A DNA stretch of 64,000 bases, from NCBI RefSeq assembly GCF_023573145.1, contig NZ_CP097636.1, forward strand, positions 1,488,001-1,552,000, read 5' to 3'. Positions 1-8,818 of this stretch are shown here, piece by piece. A program made the position numbers and the translations under genes. Each line of letters begins with the position of its first letter. Within the stretch, counting starts at the first letter, position 1. The stretch is from Aquincola tertiaricarbonis (GTDB taxonomy: Bacteria > Pseudomonadota > Gammaproteobacteria > Burkholderiales > Burkholderiaceae_C). The notes beneath the pieces were generated by a model. It did not search any database. It was not told the origin of the DNA and saw only the letters and a program-made list of their open reading frames with translations.

Positions 1-917
1 TCGGCCGCTCGCAGGCGGTGATCGAGTTCGACATGCGCGGCAACATCCTCAGCGCCAACGCCAACTTCCTGCGGGCGGTGGGCTACACGCTGGACGAGGT
101 GCTGGGCCAGCACCATGCGATGTTCTGTGATGCCGAGTTCGTGAAGTCGCGCGAGTACCGCGACTTCTGGTCGGACCTGAACGACGGCCAGTTCCAGATG
201 GGCCGCTTCCAGCGCGTGGGCAAGCACGGCGCCGAGGTGTGGATCCAGGCCACCTACAACCCCATCCTGGGCCTGGACGGCAAGCCGTACAAGGTCGTGA
301 AGTTCGCGATGGAGATCACCGCGCAGGTCAACCGCGAGCAGTCCATCGCCAACAACGTGGCGGCCATCTCGGGCGTGATGGACGGCCTGTCCGGCTCCAT
401 CACCCGCATCGTCGAAGGCTCGCAGGAATCGACCGACCTGGCCAGCCGCACCCAGCGCGAGGCCGATGACGGCAGCCAGCTGCTGCAGCGCTCGCGCGAG
501 TCCATCATCGCCATCCAATCGTCTTCGCAGGGCATCACCGAGATCATCGACACCATCAGCGAGATCGCCGGCCAGACCCACCTGCTGGCTTTCAATGCGG
601 CCATCGAGGCGGCCCGTGCCGGTGACCATGGCGTGGGCTTCTCGGTGGTGGCCGAGGAGGTGCGCAAGCTGGCCGAGAAGTCGGCCCGCGCCACGCGTGA
701 GATCTCCAAGCTGATCAACGAGACCGTGATGCGCGTGGGCGAGGGCGGCCGCCTGTCGCAGGAGGTGGAGCAGGCGTTCGCGCGCATCCAGCGTTCAGTC
801 AACGACACCACCGCGTCGATCCAGAAGATCCACGGCGCCACCACCGAGCAGGCCACCGCCACGCAGAACGTGACCAGCCTGCTGCTGGACCTGCAGATCT
901 CGTCTCACAACGCCTGA
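1..917 (+). CDS. PAS-domain methyl-accepting chemotaxis protein, 5' truncated
   Basis: The 5' end lies outside the window. The reading frame is open from base 3, and the GTG at 18 is inside the PAS domain, so it is not the true start. Visible residues 1-105 are a PAS domain of the kind found in soluble chemoreceptors ([30 protein letters not shown]). The remainder is the cytoplasmic signalling hairpin, with a tip resembling the usual [18 protein letters not shown]. The tip reads [20 protein letters not shown] here, so it is slightly divergent. No membrane segment is visible. It probably senses redox state or a cytoplasmic ligand and signals through CheA/CheW. The next gene, a multi-CheW-domain protein, starts 2 bases after its stop, so the two are co-transcribed. 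Confidence 0.9.
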   Translation, partial: GRSQAVIEFDMRGNILSANANFLRAVGYTLDEVLGQHHAMFCDAEFVKSREYRDFWSDLNDGQFQMGRFQRVGKHGAEVWIQATYNPILGLDGKPYKVVKFAMEITAQVNREQSIANNVAAISGVMDGLSGSITRIVEGSQESTDLASRTQREADDGSQLLQRSRESIIAIQSSSQGITEIIDTISEIAGQTHLLAFNAAIEAARAGDHGVGFSVVAEEVRKLAEKSARATREISKLINETVMRVGEGGRLSQEVEQAFARIQRSVNDTTASIQKIHGATTEQATATQNVTSLLLDLQISSHNA

Positions 918-919
918 GC

Positions 920-2356
920 GTGGACACCCGCCACGCCCCACCGCCGGCGCGTGCCGCCCGCGGCAATACGCAGGTCTATGCCCTGGTGAGGGCGCAGGGC
1001 CGCACCGTGGCCATCGCCAGCGAAGGCGTGCGCCAGGCCGTGCCACGCCCCGCCGCACTGGCCGGCCTGCCGCGCCGCGCCGGCGCGCTCGAGGGCATGA
1101 TGACCCTGGACCGCCAGGTGCTGCCGGTGGTGAGCCTGGCGGCCTGGCTGGCGCCCGCGGCGGATGCGGACCCCGACCCGCCTGATGACGGCCTGGTGCT
1201 GCTGCTGCAGCAGGGCGAGGCGCGCATCGGCCTGGCCATCGAGGCCGTGGTGGGCGTGCGCCGCCTGCCGGCCGACCAGGCGCGCCGTCTGTGCCATGAC
1301 GACCGGCCCGACGAGCTGTTCCACAGCGCCGCCGTGTTCGGTTCGGACGATAGCGCCACGCCCATCCTGGACCCGCAGCGGCTGATGGCGCTGGCCGGCA
1401 CCTGGGTGGCTGAAGCCGGGCCGGTGGCCGACGCTGGGCCCGCCGAAGCAGGCGCCGGGCCTTCCGCCGCTGGCCCCGGCGCCCCGGCCCAGGCGGGATC
1501 GCGCTGGGCCTGCTTTCGCATCGGCGATGCCGCCATCGGCCTGCCGGCCGCGCACGTGGGCGAGCTGCTGCGCCCGCTGCCGCTGCGCAAGGAACTGCTG
1601 AGCCACGACGGTGTGCGCGGCCTGTGCGAATGGCGAGGCCGGCTGGTGCCGGTGGTCGACCTGTGTGGTGCCCTGCAGGCGCTGCCCGATGGCGCGTCGC
1701 CGGCCTGGTGGTGCATCGTCTGCGTCGGCGATCGGGCCATCGGCCTGATGGTGCAGGAGGTGCTGCCGTTGGCCCAACTGGCCGACGATGCGGCGCCGGC
1801 GCCCACCGAGGCGCACGCGCTGGTCAACCGCCGCCTGGTGCAGGGCGAGGGCCTGCTGCAGCTGATCGACGTCGAGGCCTTGATGCAGCGTTATGGCGAA
1901 ACCGCGATCAGCATGGGGCCGTCTACCACCCAGCGCCGCCACGGTACCGGAGCTCCCGCACCGGCCTACATGGTGTTCGAGGCGGGCGGCCCGTTCGCGG
2001 CCGAGGTGGGCGGCGTGCAGGCCGTGGTGCCGATGCCGGCCGAGCTGCGCCCGCGGCTGGAAGCCGGCCTGCCCGCCACCTTGCAATGGCGCCAGCAGCC
2101 GGTGCCGGTGCGGCCGCTGGCCGATGCCCTGGTGGGCCTGGCCGCGCAGGCGGCACGCCAGCTGGTGGTGGTGCGCACGGCGGGGCAACTGGTGGCGCTG
2201 CCCATCGGCGGCGTGCGGGCCATGGTGCCGCGCAACACCGCCAGCCGCCAGCGCATGCGGCTGCGGGGCCGCATGGTCGAGGTGATCACGGTGCAGACCG
2301 ACGGCGAGCTGGCCAGCTACCCGGTGGTGGCGCTGGAGGGTGCGCCGGTCAGCTGA
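920..2356 (+). CDS. CheW-like protein with three tandem CheW domains
   Basis: GTG start 2 bases after the chemoreceptor stop, 478 aa. Domain 1 is at about residues 15-160, domain 2 at about 193-325 and domain 3 at about 350-470. Each shows the CheW pattern of a short sensing strand, an RG-x-VxPVVDL-type turn (LDRQVLPVVSL, WRGRLVPVVDLCGAL) and an IGL/VALPI core. Domain 3 is the most degenerate. Alanine/proline linkers separate domains 1 and 2. CheW domains couple receptors to CheA; ordinary CheW has one. No CheA kinase or receiver domain is present, so this is neither CheA nor CheV. It probably scaffolds arrays containing the PAS receptor encoded just upstream. The stop codon lies in a palindrome shared with the convergent xth gene. 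Confidence 0.82.
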   Translation: MDTRHAPPPARAARGNTQVYALVRAQGRTVAIASEGVRQAVPRPAALAGLPRRAGALEGMMTLDRQVLPVVSLAAWLAPAADADPDPPDDGLVLLLQQGEARIGLAIEAVVGVRRLPADQARRLCHDDRPDELFHSAAVFGSDDSATPILDPQRLMALAGTWVAEAGPVADAGPAEAGAGPSAAGPGAPAQAGSRWACFRIGDAAIGLPAAHVGELLRPLPLRKELLSHDGVRGLCEWRGRLVPVVDLCGALQALPDGASPAWWCIVCVGDRAIGLMVQEVLPLAQLADDAAPAPTEAHALVNRRLVQGEGLLQLIDVEALMQRYGETAISMGPSTTQRRHGTGAPAPAYMVFEAGGPFAAEVGGVQAVVPMPAELRPRLEAGLPATLQWRQQPVPVRPLADALVGLAAQAARQLVVVRTAGQLVALPIGGVRAMVPRNTASRQRMRLRGRMVEVITVQTDGELASYPVVALEGAPVS

Positions 2357-3113
2357 GCTCGACCACCACCGGCGCGTGGTCGCTGGGCCGCTCGTTCTTG
2401 CGCGGCAGCTTGTCGATGTGGCAGGCCGTCACGCGGGCCTTGAGCGCCGGGCTGACCAGGATGTGATCGATGCGCAGGCCCTGGTTCTTGCGGAAGGCCA
2501 GGTTGCGGTAGTCCCACCAGCTCCAGCTCTTGGGCGGCTGCTCGAACAGGCGGAAGGCGTCGACCAGGCCCATCTCCAACAGCGCGGCGAAGTGGCCGCG
2601 CTCTTCGGGCGTGCAGTGGATCTGCCCGGCCCAGGCCACCGGGTCGTACACGTCGCGGTCTTCGGGCGCGATGTTGAAGTCGCCCATCAGCACCAGCTGC
2701 GGGTGCGCCGCCATCTCCTGCGCCAGCCAGGCGCGCAGGCCGTCCAGCCAGCGCATCTTGTAGGCGAACTTGTCGCTGCCCGGCGCCTGGCCGTTGGGAA
2801 AGTAGGCGCCGATCACCCGCACGCCATCGACGGTGCCGGCGATCACGCGGGCCTGCTCGTCTTCCACGCCGACGATGTTCTTGACGATGCCCTCGGCCGG
2901 CGTGCGCGACAGCAGCGCCACGCCGTTGTAGGTCTTCTGGCCGAACCACTGCGGGTGGTAGCCCGCGGCGCTCAGCGCCTCATGCGGAAACTTGTCGTCG
3001 GTGAGCTTGGTTTCCTGCAGCACCACCGCATCGGGCTGGTGCTGGGCCAGCCAGTCCAGCAGCTGCGGCAGCCGCACGGCCAGGGAGTTGACGTTCCAGG
3101 TGGCGAGTTTCAC
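2349..3113 (-). CDS. xth: Exodeoxyribonuclease III (AP endonuclease, XthA family)
   Basis: Encodes 254 aa from a GTG start at 3113. The frame is open further upstream, but homology begins at VKLATWNVNSLAVR, the standard N-terminus of the family. The exonuclease/endonuclease/phosphatase fold motifs are present: LQETKL near residue 36, GDFNIAPEDRDVYDP in the middle, WWDYRN, and the C-terminal IDHILVS and SDHAPVVVEL. These supply the metal-binding Glu, Asp-x-Asn and Asp-His residues. The enzyme cleaves abasic sites and removes 3' blocking groups in base-excision repair. Length is normal. The last codons overlap the convergent CheW-like gene by 8 bases. No clear ribosome binding site precedes the GTG. 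Confidence 0.93.
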   Translation of the reverse strand: MKLATWNVNSLAVRLPQLLDWLAQHQPDAVVLQETKLTDDKFPHEALSAAGYHPQWFGQKTYNGVALLSRTPAEGIVKNIVGVEDEQARVIAGTVDGVRVIGAYFPNGQAPGSDKFAYKMRWLDGLRAWLAQEMAAHPQLVLMGDFNIAPEDRDVYDPVAWAGQIHCTPEERGHFAALLEMGLVDAFRLFEQPPKSWSWWDYRNLAFRKNQGLRIDHILVSPALKARVTACHIDKLPRKNERPSDHAPVVVELS

Positions 3114-3243
3114 TGGTTTGCTATCGCGTGGTTGGGCAACAAGGTGTCGCGATCCTACAGGTGTGGACCCACCAAGCGTCTGCGCCTGAACTTCGAGTGC
3201 AGCGGCAAGTGCTCGCCGTGAAAGAGTTTTTCCCCAAGTTAGC

Positions 3244-3573
3244 CCGGATGCCCCACAACTTGCCCCCAACGTACTGGTTCGCTGGCTGGTGCGGGACGAC
3301 CCGGCCCAGTTCACGGCCGCCAGCCGCTTGATGGCCGCAGCCGAAGAGGGTGGCGTGCCGGTGATGCTGCTGTTCGGCGTGCTGCTGGAGACCGACGGCC
3401 TGCAGCACGAGGACGAAGCTGCGCTGGAAGAGGCTTTGTTCCGCTGGAAGGAATCCAAGGCCGGCTTTACCGACTGCATGCTGGCCGCCAAGGCCGGGTT
3501 GCTCCGCCGGCAGCCCTTCATGACGTTTGACGCCGCCGCTGCCCGACTGCCAGGCGCACAACTGCTGGGCTGA
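3244..3573 (+). pseudogene. Decayed VapC-type PIN-domain toxin
   Basis: The frame reads NVLVRWLVRDDPAQF (from about 3268), then AAEEGGVPVMLLFGVLLETD, then KAGFTDCMLAAKAGL and TFDAAAARLPGAQLLG to a TGA at 3571. This is the PIN-domain order of VapC RNases. Intact proteins begin MxxLDTNVLVR, but here APNVLVR replaces the segment, so the first catalytic Asp is lost and no ATG precedes it. The stretch after VLLETD, normally about 25 residues including WVLRSRY, is also missing, giving a shortened domain. The Asp of the third motif reads FTDC and is kept. No antitoxin gene is recognisable upstream. It is most simply read as a remnant; a GTG at 3289 could start a 94-aa fragment. Confidence 0.7.
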
Positions 3574-3789
3574 CGCGCCGCACATCGATTCAGCGCCTTT
3601 GACTGCACAGCCGCCACTGGCGGTGTCGAGCGCCGACGGGTGCGATCAACGCGGGCTGGTGCGTGCACACGCCGCGATCGAGGAGATGACCTGGATCTTC
3701 AGGCGACTTCCCGTAACGCTGCATCCGGACCCTGGAGCATGACAGCCCCTGCGAAGACGGTTTGGCGGCCAGCCACGCACGGCGCCCTG

Positions 3790-5337
3790 TCAGCGCTCCG
3801 CCAGCTTGAAGGCCGAGACGGCTTCCACCAGCTGGGCGGCCTGCTGCTTCAGGCTTTGCGCGGCGGCGGCGCTTTGCTCGACCAGCGCGGCGTTCTGCTG
3901 GGTCGACAGGTCCAGGTGGCTCACCGCCTGGCCGATCTGGCCCACGCCCTGGCTCTGCTCGCCGTTGGCCACGCTGATCTCGGCCACCATGGTGCTGACG
4001 CGGCCGATCACGCCCACCACCTCGTTGATGGTGACGCCGGCCTGTTCCACCAGCGCGCTGCCCTGCGCCACCTTGCCGGTGCTGTCGCCGATCAGGCCCT
4101 TGATCTGGCGTGCTGCTTCGGCGCTGCGCTGGGCCAGCATGCGCACTTCGCCGGCCACCACGGCAAAGCCACGGCCTTGTTCACCCGCCCGCGCGGCTTC
4201 CACCGCGGCATTCAGGGCCAGGATGTTGGTCTGGAAGGCGATGCCGTCGATGGTGCCGATGATGTCGGTGATGCGCTGGCTGCTCTGCTGGATCTCGCGC
4301 ATGGTGTCCACCACCTGCTTGACGGCCGTGCCGCCGCGCGCCGCCACCGCCGAGGCTTCACCGCCCAGGTGGTTGGCCTGTTGCGCGTTCTCGGCATTGC
4401 GGCGCACGGTGGCGCTCAGCTCTTCCATCGTGGCCGCGGTCTGCTGCAGTGCCGAGGCCTGCTGCTCGGTGCGCTCGCTCAGGTCCATGTTGCCTTGCGC
4501 AATCTCGCTGCTGGCGGTGAGCACGCCTTCGGCGTTGTTGCGCACCTGGCGCACCAGGTCGACCAGCTGGCCGCGCATGTGTTCCAGCGCCCGCAGCAGT
4601 TCGCCCGCTTCGTCGCTGCGCTCCGAGCGCAGCGCGGTGGTGAGGTCGCCGCCGGCCACCCGCTGGGCGGCCTGTGCAGCCTCGCGCAGCGGGCCGGCGA
4701 TGCGGCGCGTGATGGCATAGGCCAGGCCGACGCCGCTCAGCAGCGCCAGCGCCGTCAACGACCACAGGATGAGGCTGCTGCGCGCATTGGTGGCTTCCAG
4801 CGCGGCGGCGCGGGCGTCCAGGTCCTTGCGCTGCAGTTCGACCAGCTGGGTCATGCTGTTCAGGTAGGCGGCTGCCGCCGGCTGGAACTGCTGCTCCAGC
4901 AGCGTCAGCGCCTGCTGGTCCTGGCCGTCTCGCTTGTGCTGCATGATCTGGTCGCGCAGGCGGATGAAATCCTTGCGGTGGCCGCTGATGGCGGCAAACA
5001 CCTTCTTCTCTTCATCGCCGGCCAGCAGGGCTTCCAGGGCCTTTTGCAGCTCGTTGTTCTTGGCGGTGCTGGCCTTGGTGTCTTCGGCGAAGAAGGCGGC
5101 CAGCGAGGAGTCGGCGCTACGGGCGATGGCGGTGGTGCGCCGGGTGCCGGCGTTGACCACCGCGAACCAGTCGGTCACCAGCCGTTCCTTGCGCAGCGGC
5201 AGGTCCAGCATCTCATGCGTTTCCGTCTGGCTGGCCTGCAGCCGCAGCAGGCTCACGGCGGCCATGGCCACCACCAGCCCGAGCACCAGCGCAAAACCCA
5301 GGCCCAACTGCTTGCCGATCGAGAGCTTGACTGCCAT
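3790..5337 (-). CDS. Transmembrane methyl-accepting chemotaxis protein
   Basis: Encodes 515 aa. A first membrane segment (about 10-32) is followed by a periplasmic helical domain of about 155 residues of four-helix-bundle type. A second membrane segment lies near 190-210. A HAMP domain ([22 protein letters not shown]) and a class 36H-like signalling hairpin follow, with the invariant tip [35 protein letters not shown]-terminal residues lack an obvious NWETF-like CheR tether. The gene lies 73 bases downstream of the N-heterocycle operon on the same strand, which raises the possibility that it senses the operon substrate; that link is inference. A 6-base-pair GC hairpin without a T-run (5387-5406) separates the two. 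Confidence 0.93.
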   Translation of the reverse strand: MAVKLSIGKQLGLGFALVLGLVVAMAAVSLLRLQASQTETHEMLDLPLRKERLVTDWFAVVNAGTRRTTAIARSADSSLAAFFAEDTKASTAKNNELQKALEALLAGDEEKKVFAAISGHRKDFIRLRDQIMQHKRDGQDQQALTLLEQQFQPAAAAYLNSMTQLVELQRKDLDARAAALEATNARSSLILWSLTALALLSGVGLAYAITRRIAGPLREAAQAAQRVAGGDLTTALRSERSDEAGELLRALEHMRGQLVDLVRQVRNNAEGVLTASSEIAQGNMDLSERTEQQASALQQTAATMEELSATVRRNAENAQQANHLGGEASAVAARGGTAVKQVVDTMREIQQSSQRITDIIGTIDGIAFQTNILALNAAVEAARAGEQGRGFAVVAGEVRMLAQRSAEAARQIKGLIGDSTGKVAQGSALVEQAGVTINEVVGVIGRVSTMVAEISVANGEQSQGVGQIGQAVSHLDLSTQQNAALVEQSAAAAQSLKQQAAQLVEAVSAFKLAER

Positions 5338-5410
5338 GACACCACTCCACGTTGCGAGACGCTATCGGTCCGCCGTGGCGCGACTTGAGGCCGCCAGGCC
5401 GGCCTCGCGT

Positions 5411-6928
5411 TCAGCCTGTCACAGGCAAGCGCCTTTGCAGGTGGAAGGGCTGCTGGCCGATGCCGCAGCAGAAGGCGCTAATCCACGGGCGCAGGGCCTG
5501 GGCCAGGTGGCGGCCCTCGGCGTTGAGGGCGTCCAGCCGCTCGGCCGCGGCCTGGGCCTGGCGGCGCAGCGCCGCTTCGTCCAGCGTGAGCAGGCGGCCG
5601 TGCTCCACCACCACGCGGCCGGCCACCAGCACCTGGGTGGCGGCGGCGCCGCTCTCGCCGAGCACCAGCTGGCGCAGCGCGTCGCGCAGCGGCACGTAGA
5701 TGGGCTGGGCGAGGTCCAGCAGCACCAGGTCGGCCTGGTAGCCGGGCGCCAGGCGGCCCAGCCGGTCGCCCCAGCCCAGCGCATGGGCGCTGTCGGCCGT
5801 GCCCATGCGCAGCGCCTCGGCGGCGGTGATCCAGCGCGCTTCGTCGGCACCGACGATGCGCGACAGGTAGGCCGCGATGCGCGCCACCTCGAACAGGTTC
5901 TGGGTGTCGGAGGTGTTGGCGCCGTCGCTGCCCAGGCCCACGCGCAGGCCGCGTTCCAGCATGCGGCGCACCGGCGCCACGCCCGAGCCCAGGCGCAGGT
6001 TGCTCAAGGGGTTGTGGATGGCGGTGACGCCGGCCGCGGCCAGCTGCGTGATGTCGTCGTCGCCGATCCAGATGGCATGGGCCACGCTGAGGCGCTCGCT
6101 GAGCAGGCCCAGGCGGTTCATATGCGACACCAGGCTCATCCCGTAGCGCTGCTCGCCGAACACCGCCTGCTGCTGGCTTTCGCCCAGGTGGATCTGCATC
6201 GGCAGGCCGAACTCGGCCGACAGCTGCGCGCAGCCCTGCATGAAGGCGTCGGAGCAGTGCAGCGGAATGGTGGGCGCGATGCCCAGCCGGATGCGACTGG
6301 TGTCGAACGGCCAGTCCTGCGCCGCCGCGCGCACCGCGGCCAGGCAGGCTTGCGGGTCGGCGGCGCGGGCCTGCGCGGCCTGGGCCTTCAGCGGATCCGG
6401 CAGCGTGTCCAGCAACTCGGGGTAGGCCTGGTACAGCGTGCGGTCGGCCATCATCGGCGCCACCACGGCGCGGATGCCCACCGCCTCGTACGCGCGGGCC
6501 ACCGCATGCAGCCCGGCCACGGTGGGCAGCGGGAACTCGCTGGTCATGTCGAACAGCGCGGTGCAGCCCTTCTTCAGCAGCTCGGCCGCGGTGAGCGTGG
6601 CGCTCAGCGCGAGGTCGTCCAGCCCGCGCTGGCCATTGATCGAGGGCGACGCGGCCAGAAAACCCTCCAGCCCCGTGTCGGCCACCGCGCCGCGGCCCAG
6701 GCCGCCGTGGGCATGGGTGTGGCCGTTGACCCAGGCGGGCATCACCAGCCGGTCGCTGGCGTCCAGCCGGCGGGCGCCTTCCAACGCATCGAACTGGCCG
6801 GGGGCGCCGATGGCGCCGATGGTCTCGCCCTCGACCAGCAGGTCGGCCGGGCGCGCCTGGCTGTCGCCCTCAGCCAGCAGCAGGCCGCCGTGAACCACGA
6901 GTCGGGGTGGGTGGTCGGGTCTGTCCAT
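5411..6928 (-). CDS. Zinc-dependent amidohydrolase, deaminase/chlorohydrolase (SsnA/AtzB/TrzN-like) type
   Basis: ATG start at 6928, five bases after the DUF3830 gene, gives 505 aa. It belongs to the amidohydrolase superfamily, cytosine/guanine deaminase and triazine hydrolase branch. Metal ligands are visible: H70-x-H72 in VNGHTHAHGG, a His in MQIHLGES, a His in VAHAIWI and the Asp in GLGSDGANTSD. The small N- and C-terminal beta domain is also present (DLLVEGETIGAIG; YQADLVLLDL; VLVAGRVVVEHGRLL). Family members deaminate or dehalogenate nitrogen heterocycles such as guanine, 8-oxoguanine, hydroxyatrazine or S-adenosylhomocysteine. In this operon it probably produces the oxo form of a heterocycle that the ring-opening enzymes attack. 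The substrate cannot be chosen from sequence alone. It is the last of eleven genes. Confidence 0.85.
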   Translation of the reverse strand: MDRPDHPPRLVVHGGLLLAEGDSQARPADLLVEGETIGAIGAPGQFDALEGARRLDASDRLVMPAWVNGHTHAHGGLGRGAVADTGLEGFLAASPSINGQRGLDDLALSATLTAAELLKKGCTALFDMTSEFPLPTVAGLHAVARAYEAVGIRAVVAPMMADRTLYQAYPELLDTLPDPLKAQAAQARAADPQACLAAVRAAAQDWPFDTSRIRLGIAPTIPLHCSDAFMQGCAQLSAEFGLPMQIHLGESQQQAVFGEQRYGMSLVSHMNRLGLLSERLSVAHAIWIGDDDITQLAAAGVTAIHNPLSNLRLGSGVAPVRRMLERGLRVGLGSDGANTSDTQNLFEVARIAAYLSRIVGADEARWITAAEALRMGTADSAHALGWGDRLGRLAPGYQADLVLLDLAQPIYVPLRDALRQLVLGESGAAATQVLVAGRVVVEHGRLLTLDEAALRRQAQAAAERLDALNAEGRHLAQALRPWISAFCCGIGQQPFHLQRRLPVTG

Positions 6929-6933
6929 GGTCG

Positions 6934-7362
6934 TCAATCCACCCGCTCGAACAGCACGTCCTGCGCGCCTTCCCACAGCACCTTCGTGCCCAGCGCGCGC
7001 AACTGTTCCCGCTCTTCGGTGATGGTGAGGAAGTGGTTGCCCGCCAGCTGGCCCATCTTGCTGCTGAAGCTGCAGCTGCCGTAGGCCAGGATGATTTCCG
7101 TCTCGCTGTAGCCGCCGGGGTAGAACAGCACGTCGCCCACCGACGGGTGGCTGGTGTGGTTTTCGAAGCCGACTCGCCGGCCGTTGTGCTCGAGCACGTA
7201 GTCGCCCAGCGGCACCCAGCAGCCTTCGCCGCTCCAGCGCACGTGGATGAGCTTCTGGCGGTAGGGCAGCAGCTTCAGGAAGGCGGCCACGGTCTCGGGC
7301 GCTTCGGGGTGGGTTTCGGCCAGAAAATGGTGGCCACCGGCGGTGATGCGGATCTGGGGCAT
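6934..7362 (-). CDS. DUF3830 (cyclophilin-like fold) protein
   Basis: Encodes 142 aa from the ATG at 7362; the frame upstream of it is not conserved-looking. It matches the DUF3830 pattern: PQIRITAGGHHFLAETHPEAP at the start, then HVRWSGEGCWVPLGD, FENHTSHPSVGDVLFYPGGYSETEI, AYGSCSFSSKMGQLAGNHFLTI. The family has a cyclophilin-like beta barrel but no established reaction, and occurs near amidohydrolases and ABC transporters. There is no signal peptide, so it is cytoplasmic. It sits 31 bases after the LOG-family gene and 5 bases before the amidohydrolase. Conserved Glu, Cys, His and Asn residues clustered in those motifs would suit a small-molecule binding or hydrolytic site; that is inference. 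Confidence 0.8.
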   Translation of the reverse strand: MPQIRITAGGHHFLAETHPEAPETVAAFLKLLPYRQKLIHVRWSGEGCWVPLGDYVLEHNGRRVGFENHTSHPSVGDVLFYPGGYSETEIILAYGSCSFSSKMGQLAGNHFLTITEEREQLRALGTKVLWEGAQDVLFERVD

Positions 7363-7393
7363 GCAGGACCTTGTGTGGGCGTGCGGTGAGGGT

Positions 7394-8008
7394 TCAGGAA
7401 CCGGGCTGGCCGATCCACTTGGTGACGGTGGGCGCCTGCCAGGCGGCCAGGGCGTCGAGCAGCGCTTCGGGTTGCGCATGCACCACCAGCATGTCGCGGT
7501 GCTCGGGCTTCATGAAGCCTTCTTCGGTGGCGGTGGCCAGCATCGCGCGCAGCGGTTCGTAGAAGCCGCGGGTGTTGAGCATGCCGCAGGCCTTCACATG
7601 GTCGCCCAGCTGCGTCAGCGTGGCGGCTTCCAGCAGCTCTTCCAGCGTGCCCAGGCCGCCGGGCAGCGCGATGAATGCGTCGGCCAGCTCGGCCATGCGG
7701 CCCTTGCGCAGCCGCATGTGGGGCACCACCTCGTGGCGGGTGAGCCGCGGGTGCAGGTGGCCGCGGTCGTGCAGCCGCTGGTTGATGATGCCGACGGCGG
7801 TGCCGCCGGCGGCCAGCACCGCATCGCACACCACGCCCATCAGGCCCTTGTGGGTGCCGCCGTACACCAGCGTGATGCCGCGCGCGGCCAGGGCCGTGCC
7901 CAGTGCGGCCGCGGCCTGCGCATAGTCGGGTGAGCTGCCGAAGTTGGAGCCGCAGAACACGGCCACGCTGCGCAGCGGGGCCTGGGCTTCTTCAATGCTG
8001 TCGTTCAT
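7394..8008 (-). CDS. LOG-family (TIGR00730) nucleoside 5'-monophosphate phosphoribohydrolase-like protein
   Basis: Encodes 204 aa. It has the Rossmann-like LOG fold: VAVFCGSNFGSSPDY at the N-terminus, LVYGGTHKGLMGVV, and the diagnostic pair RKGRMAELADAFIALPGGLGTLEE (R-x-x-R-M and PGGxGTxxE). Characterised members release the free base from nucleoside monophosphates, for example cytokinin ribotides. They have repeatedly been mis-annotated as lysine decarboxylases. The gene starts 12 bases after the permease stop. In an operon for nitrogen heterocycles it could liberate a base from a ribotide and so widen the substrate range of the hydrolases; this role is inferred from context only. Confidence 0.88.
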   Translation of the reverse strand: MNDSIEEAQAPLRSVAVFCGSNFGSSPDYAQAAAALGTALAARGITLVYGGTHKGLMGVVCDAVLAAGGTAVGIINQRLHDRGHLHPRLTRHEVVPHMRLRKGRMAELADAFIALPGGLGTLEELLEAATLTQLGDHVKACGMLNTRGFYEPLRAMLATATEEGFMKPEHRDMLVVHAQPEALLDALAAWQAPTVTKWIGQPGS

Positions 8009-8020
8009 GCCCGCACCGTA

Positions 8021-8818
8021 TCAGGAAGCCATGCCCAGGTCGGTCTTGCGCTGGGCCCAGCCGGTCATGCGGCGTTCCAGCAGCGAAGACAGCGCATACA
8101 GCGCCACGCCCAGCACCGCCAGGATCAGCAGACCCGCGAACACCATGGGCACGTCGAAGTTGCCGCTGGCGATCATCATGACCGTGCCGATGCCCTTGTT
8201 GGCCGCCACCGTCTCGGCCAGCACCGTGCCCACGAAGGCCAGCGTGATCGCGATCTTGAGCGAGGCGAACAGGTAGGGCAGCGCACGTGGCAAGGCCACG
8301 TTCCACAGGATGTCGCGCTTGCGCGCGCCCAGCACGCGCAGCACGTCTTCCAACTCGGGCTCGGTGCTGGCCAGGCCGGTGGCCACGTTCACCACCACCG
8401 GAAAGATGCTGATGACCAGCGAGGTGAGGATGGCCGGCACCGTGCCCGCGCCGAACCACACCACGAAGATGGGCACCACCGCCACCTTGGGGATGCTGGA
8501 AAAGCCCACCAGCAGCGGATAGGCCACGTCGTAGGCGGTGCGCGATGAGCCGATCAGCAGCCCCAGCACGATGCCCACCGCCACCCCCAGCGCAAAGCCC
8601 ACCAGCGTGGTGTAGAGCGTCTGCAGCGTGTGCGGCCACAGCAGCGGCATCTTCTCCAGCAGCACCTGCAGGATCTGGCTGGGCCGCGGCAGCACCAGGT
8701 CGCTGATGCCGCTGGCCACGCACACCAGCTCCCACAACACGAAGAAGCCGACCAGGGCCGAGGCCGACAGCAGCCGTTGCCGCATGCGTGGCGAGATCTT
8801 GGGCGTGGACTCGTTCAT
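8021..8818 (-). CDS. ABC transporter permease (SsuC/TauC/ThiX type)
   Basis: Encodes 265 aa from the ATG at 8818, which overlaps the ATPase stop as ATGA. There are six predicted membrane segments. The binding-protein-dependent transport loop that docks on the ATPase is EPELEDVLRVLGARKRDILWNVALPRALPYLFASLK. It is the sole permease of the operon and would form a homodimer. This subfamily imports sulfonates, nitrate, taurine and thiamine-pyrimidine precursors. With the two NMT1-like binding proteins in the operon, a heterocycle is the likely cargo. The LOG-family gene follows after 12 bases. Confidence 0.92.
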   Translation of the reverse strand: MNESTPKISPRMRQRLLSASALVGFFVLWELVCVASGISDLVLPRPSQILQVLLEKMPLLWPHTLQTLYTTLVGFALGVAVGIVLGLLIGSSRTAYDVAYPLLVGFSSIPKVAVVPIFVVWFGAGTVPAILTSLVISIFPVVVNVATGLASTEPELEDVLRVLGARKRDILWNVALPRALPYLFASLKIAITLAFVGTVLAETVAANKGIGTVMMIASGNFDVPMVFAGLLILAVLGVALYALSSLLERRMTGWAQRKTDLGMAS

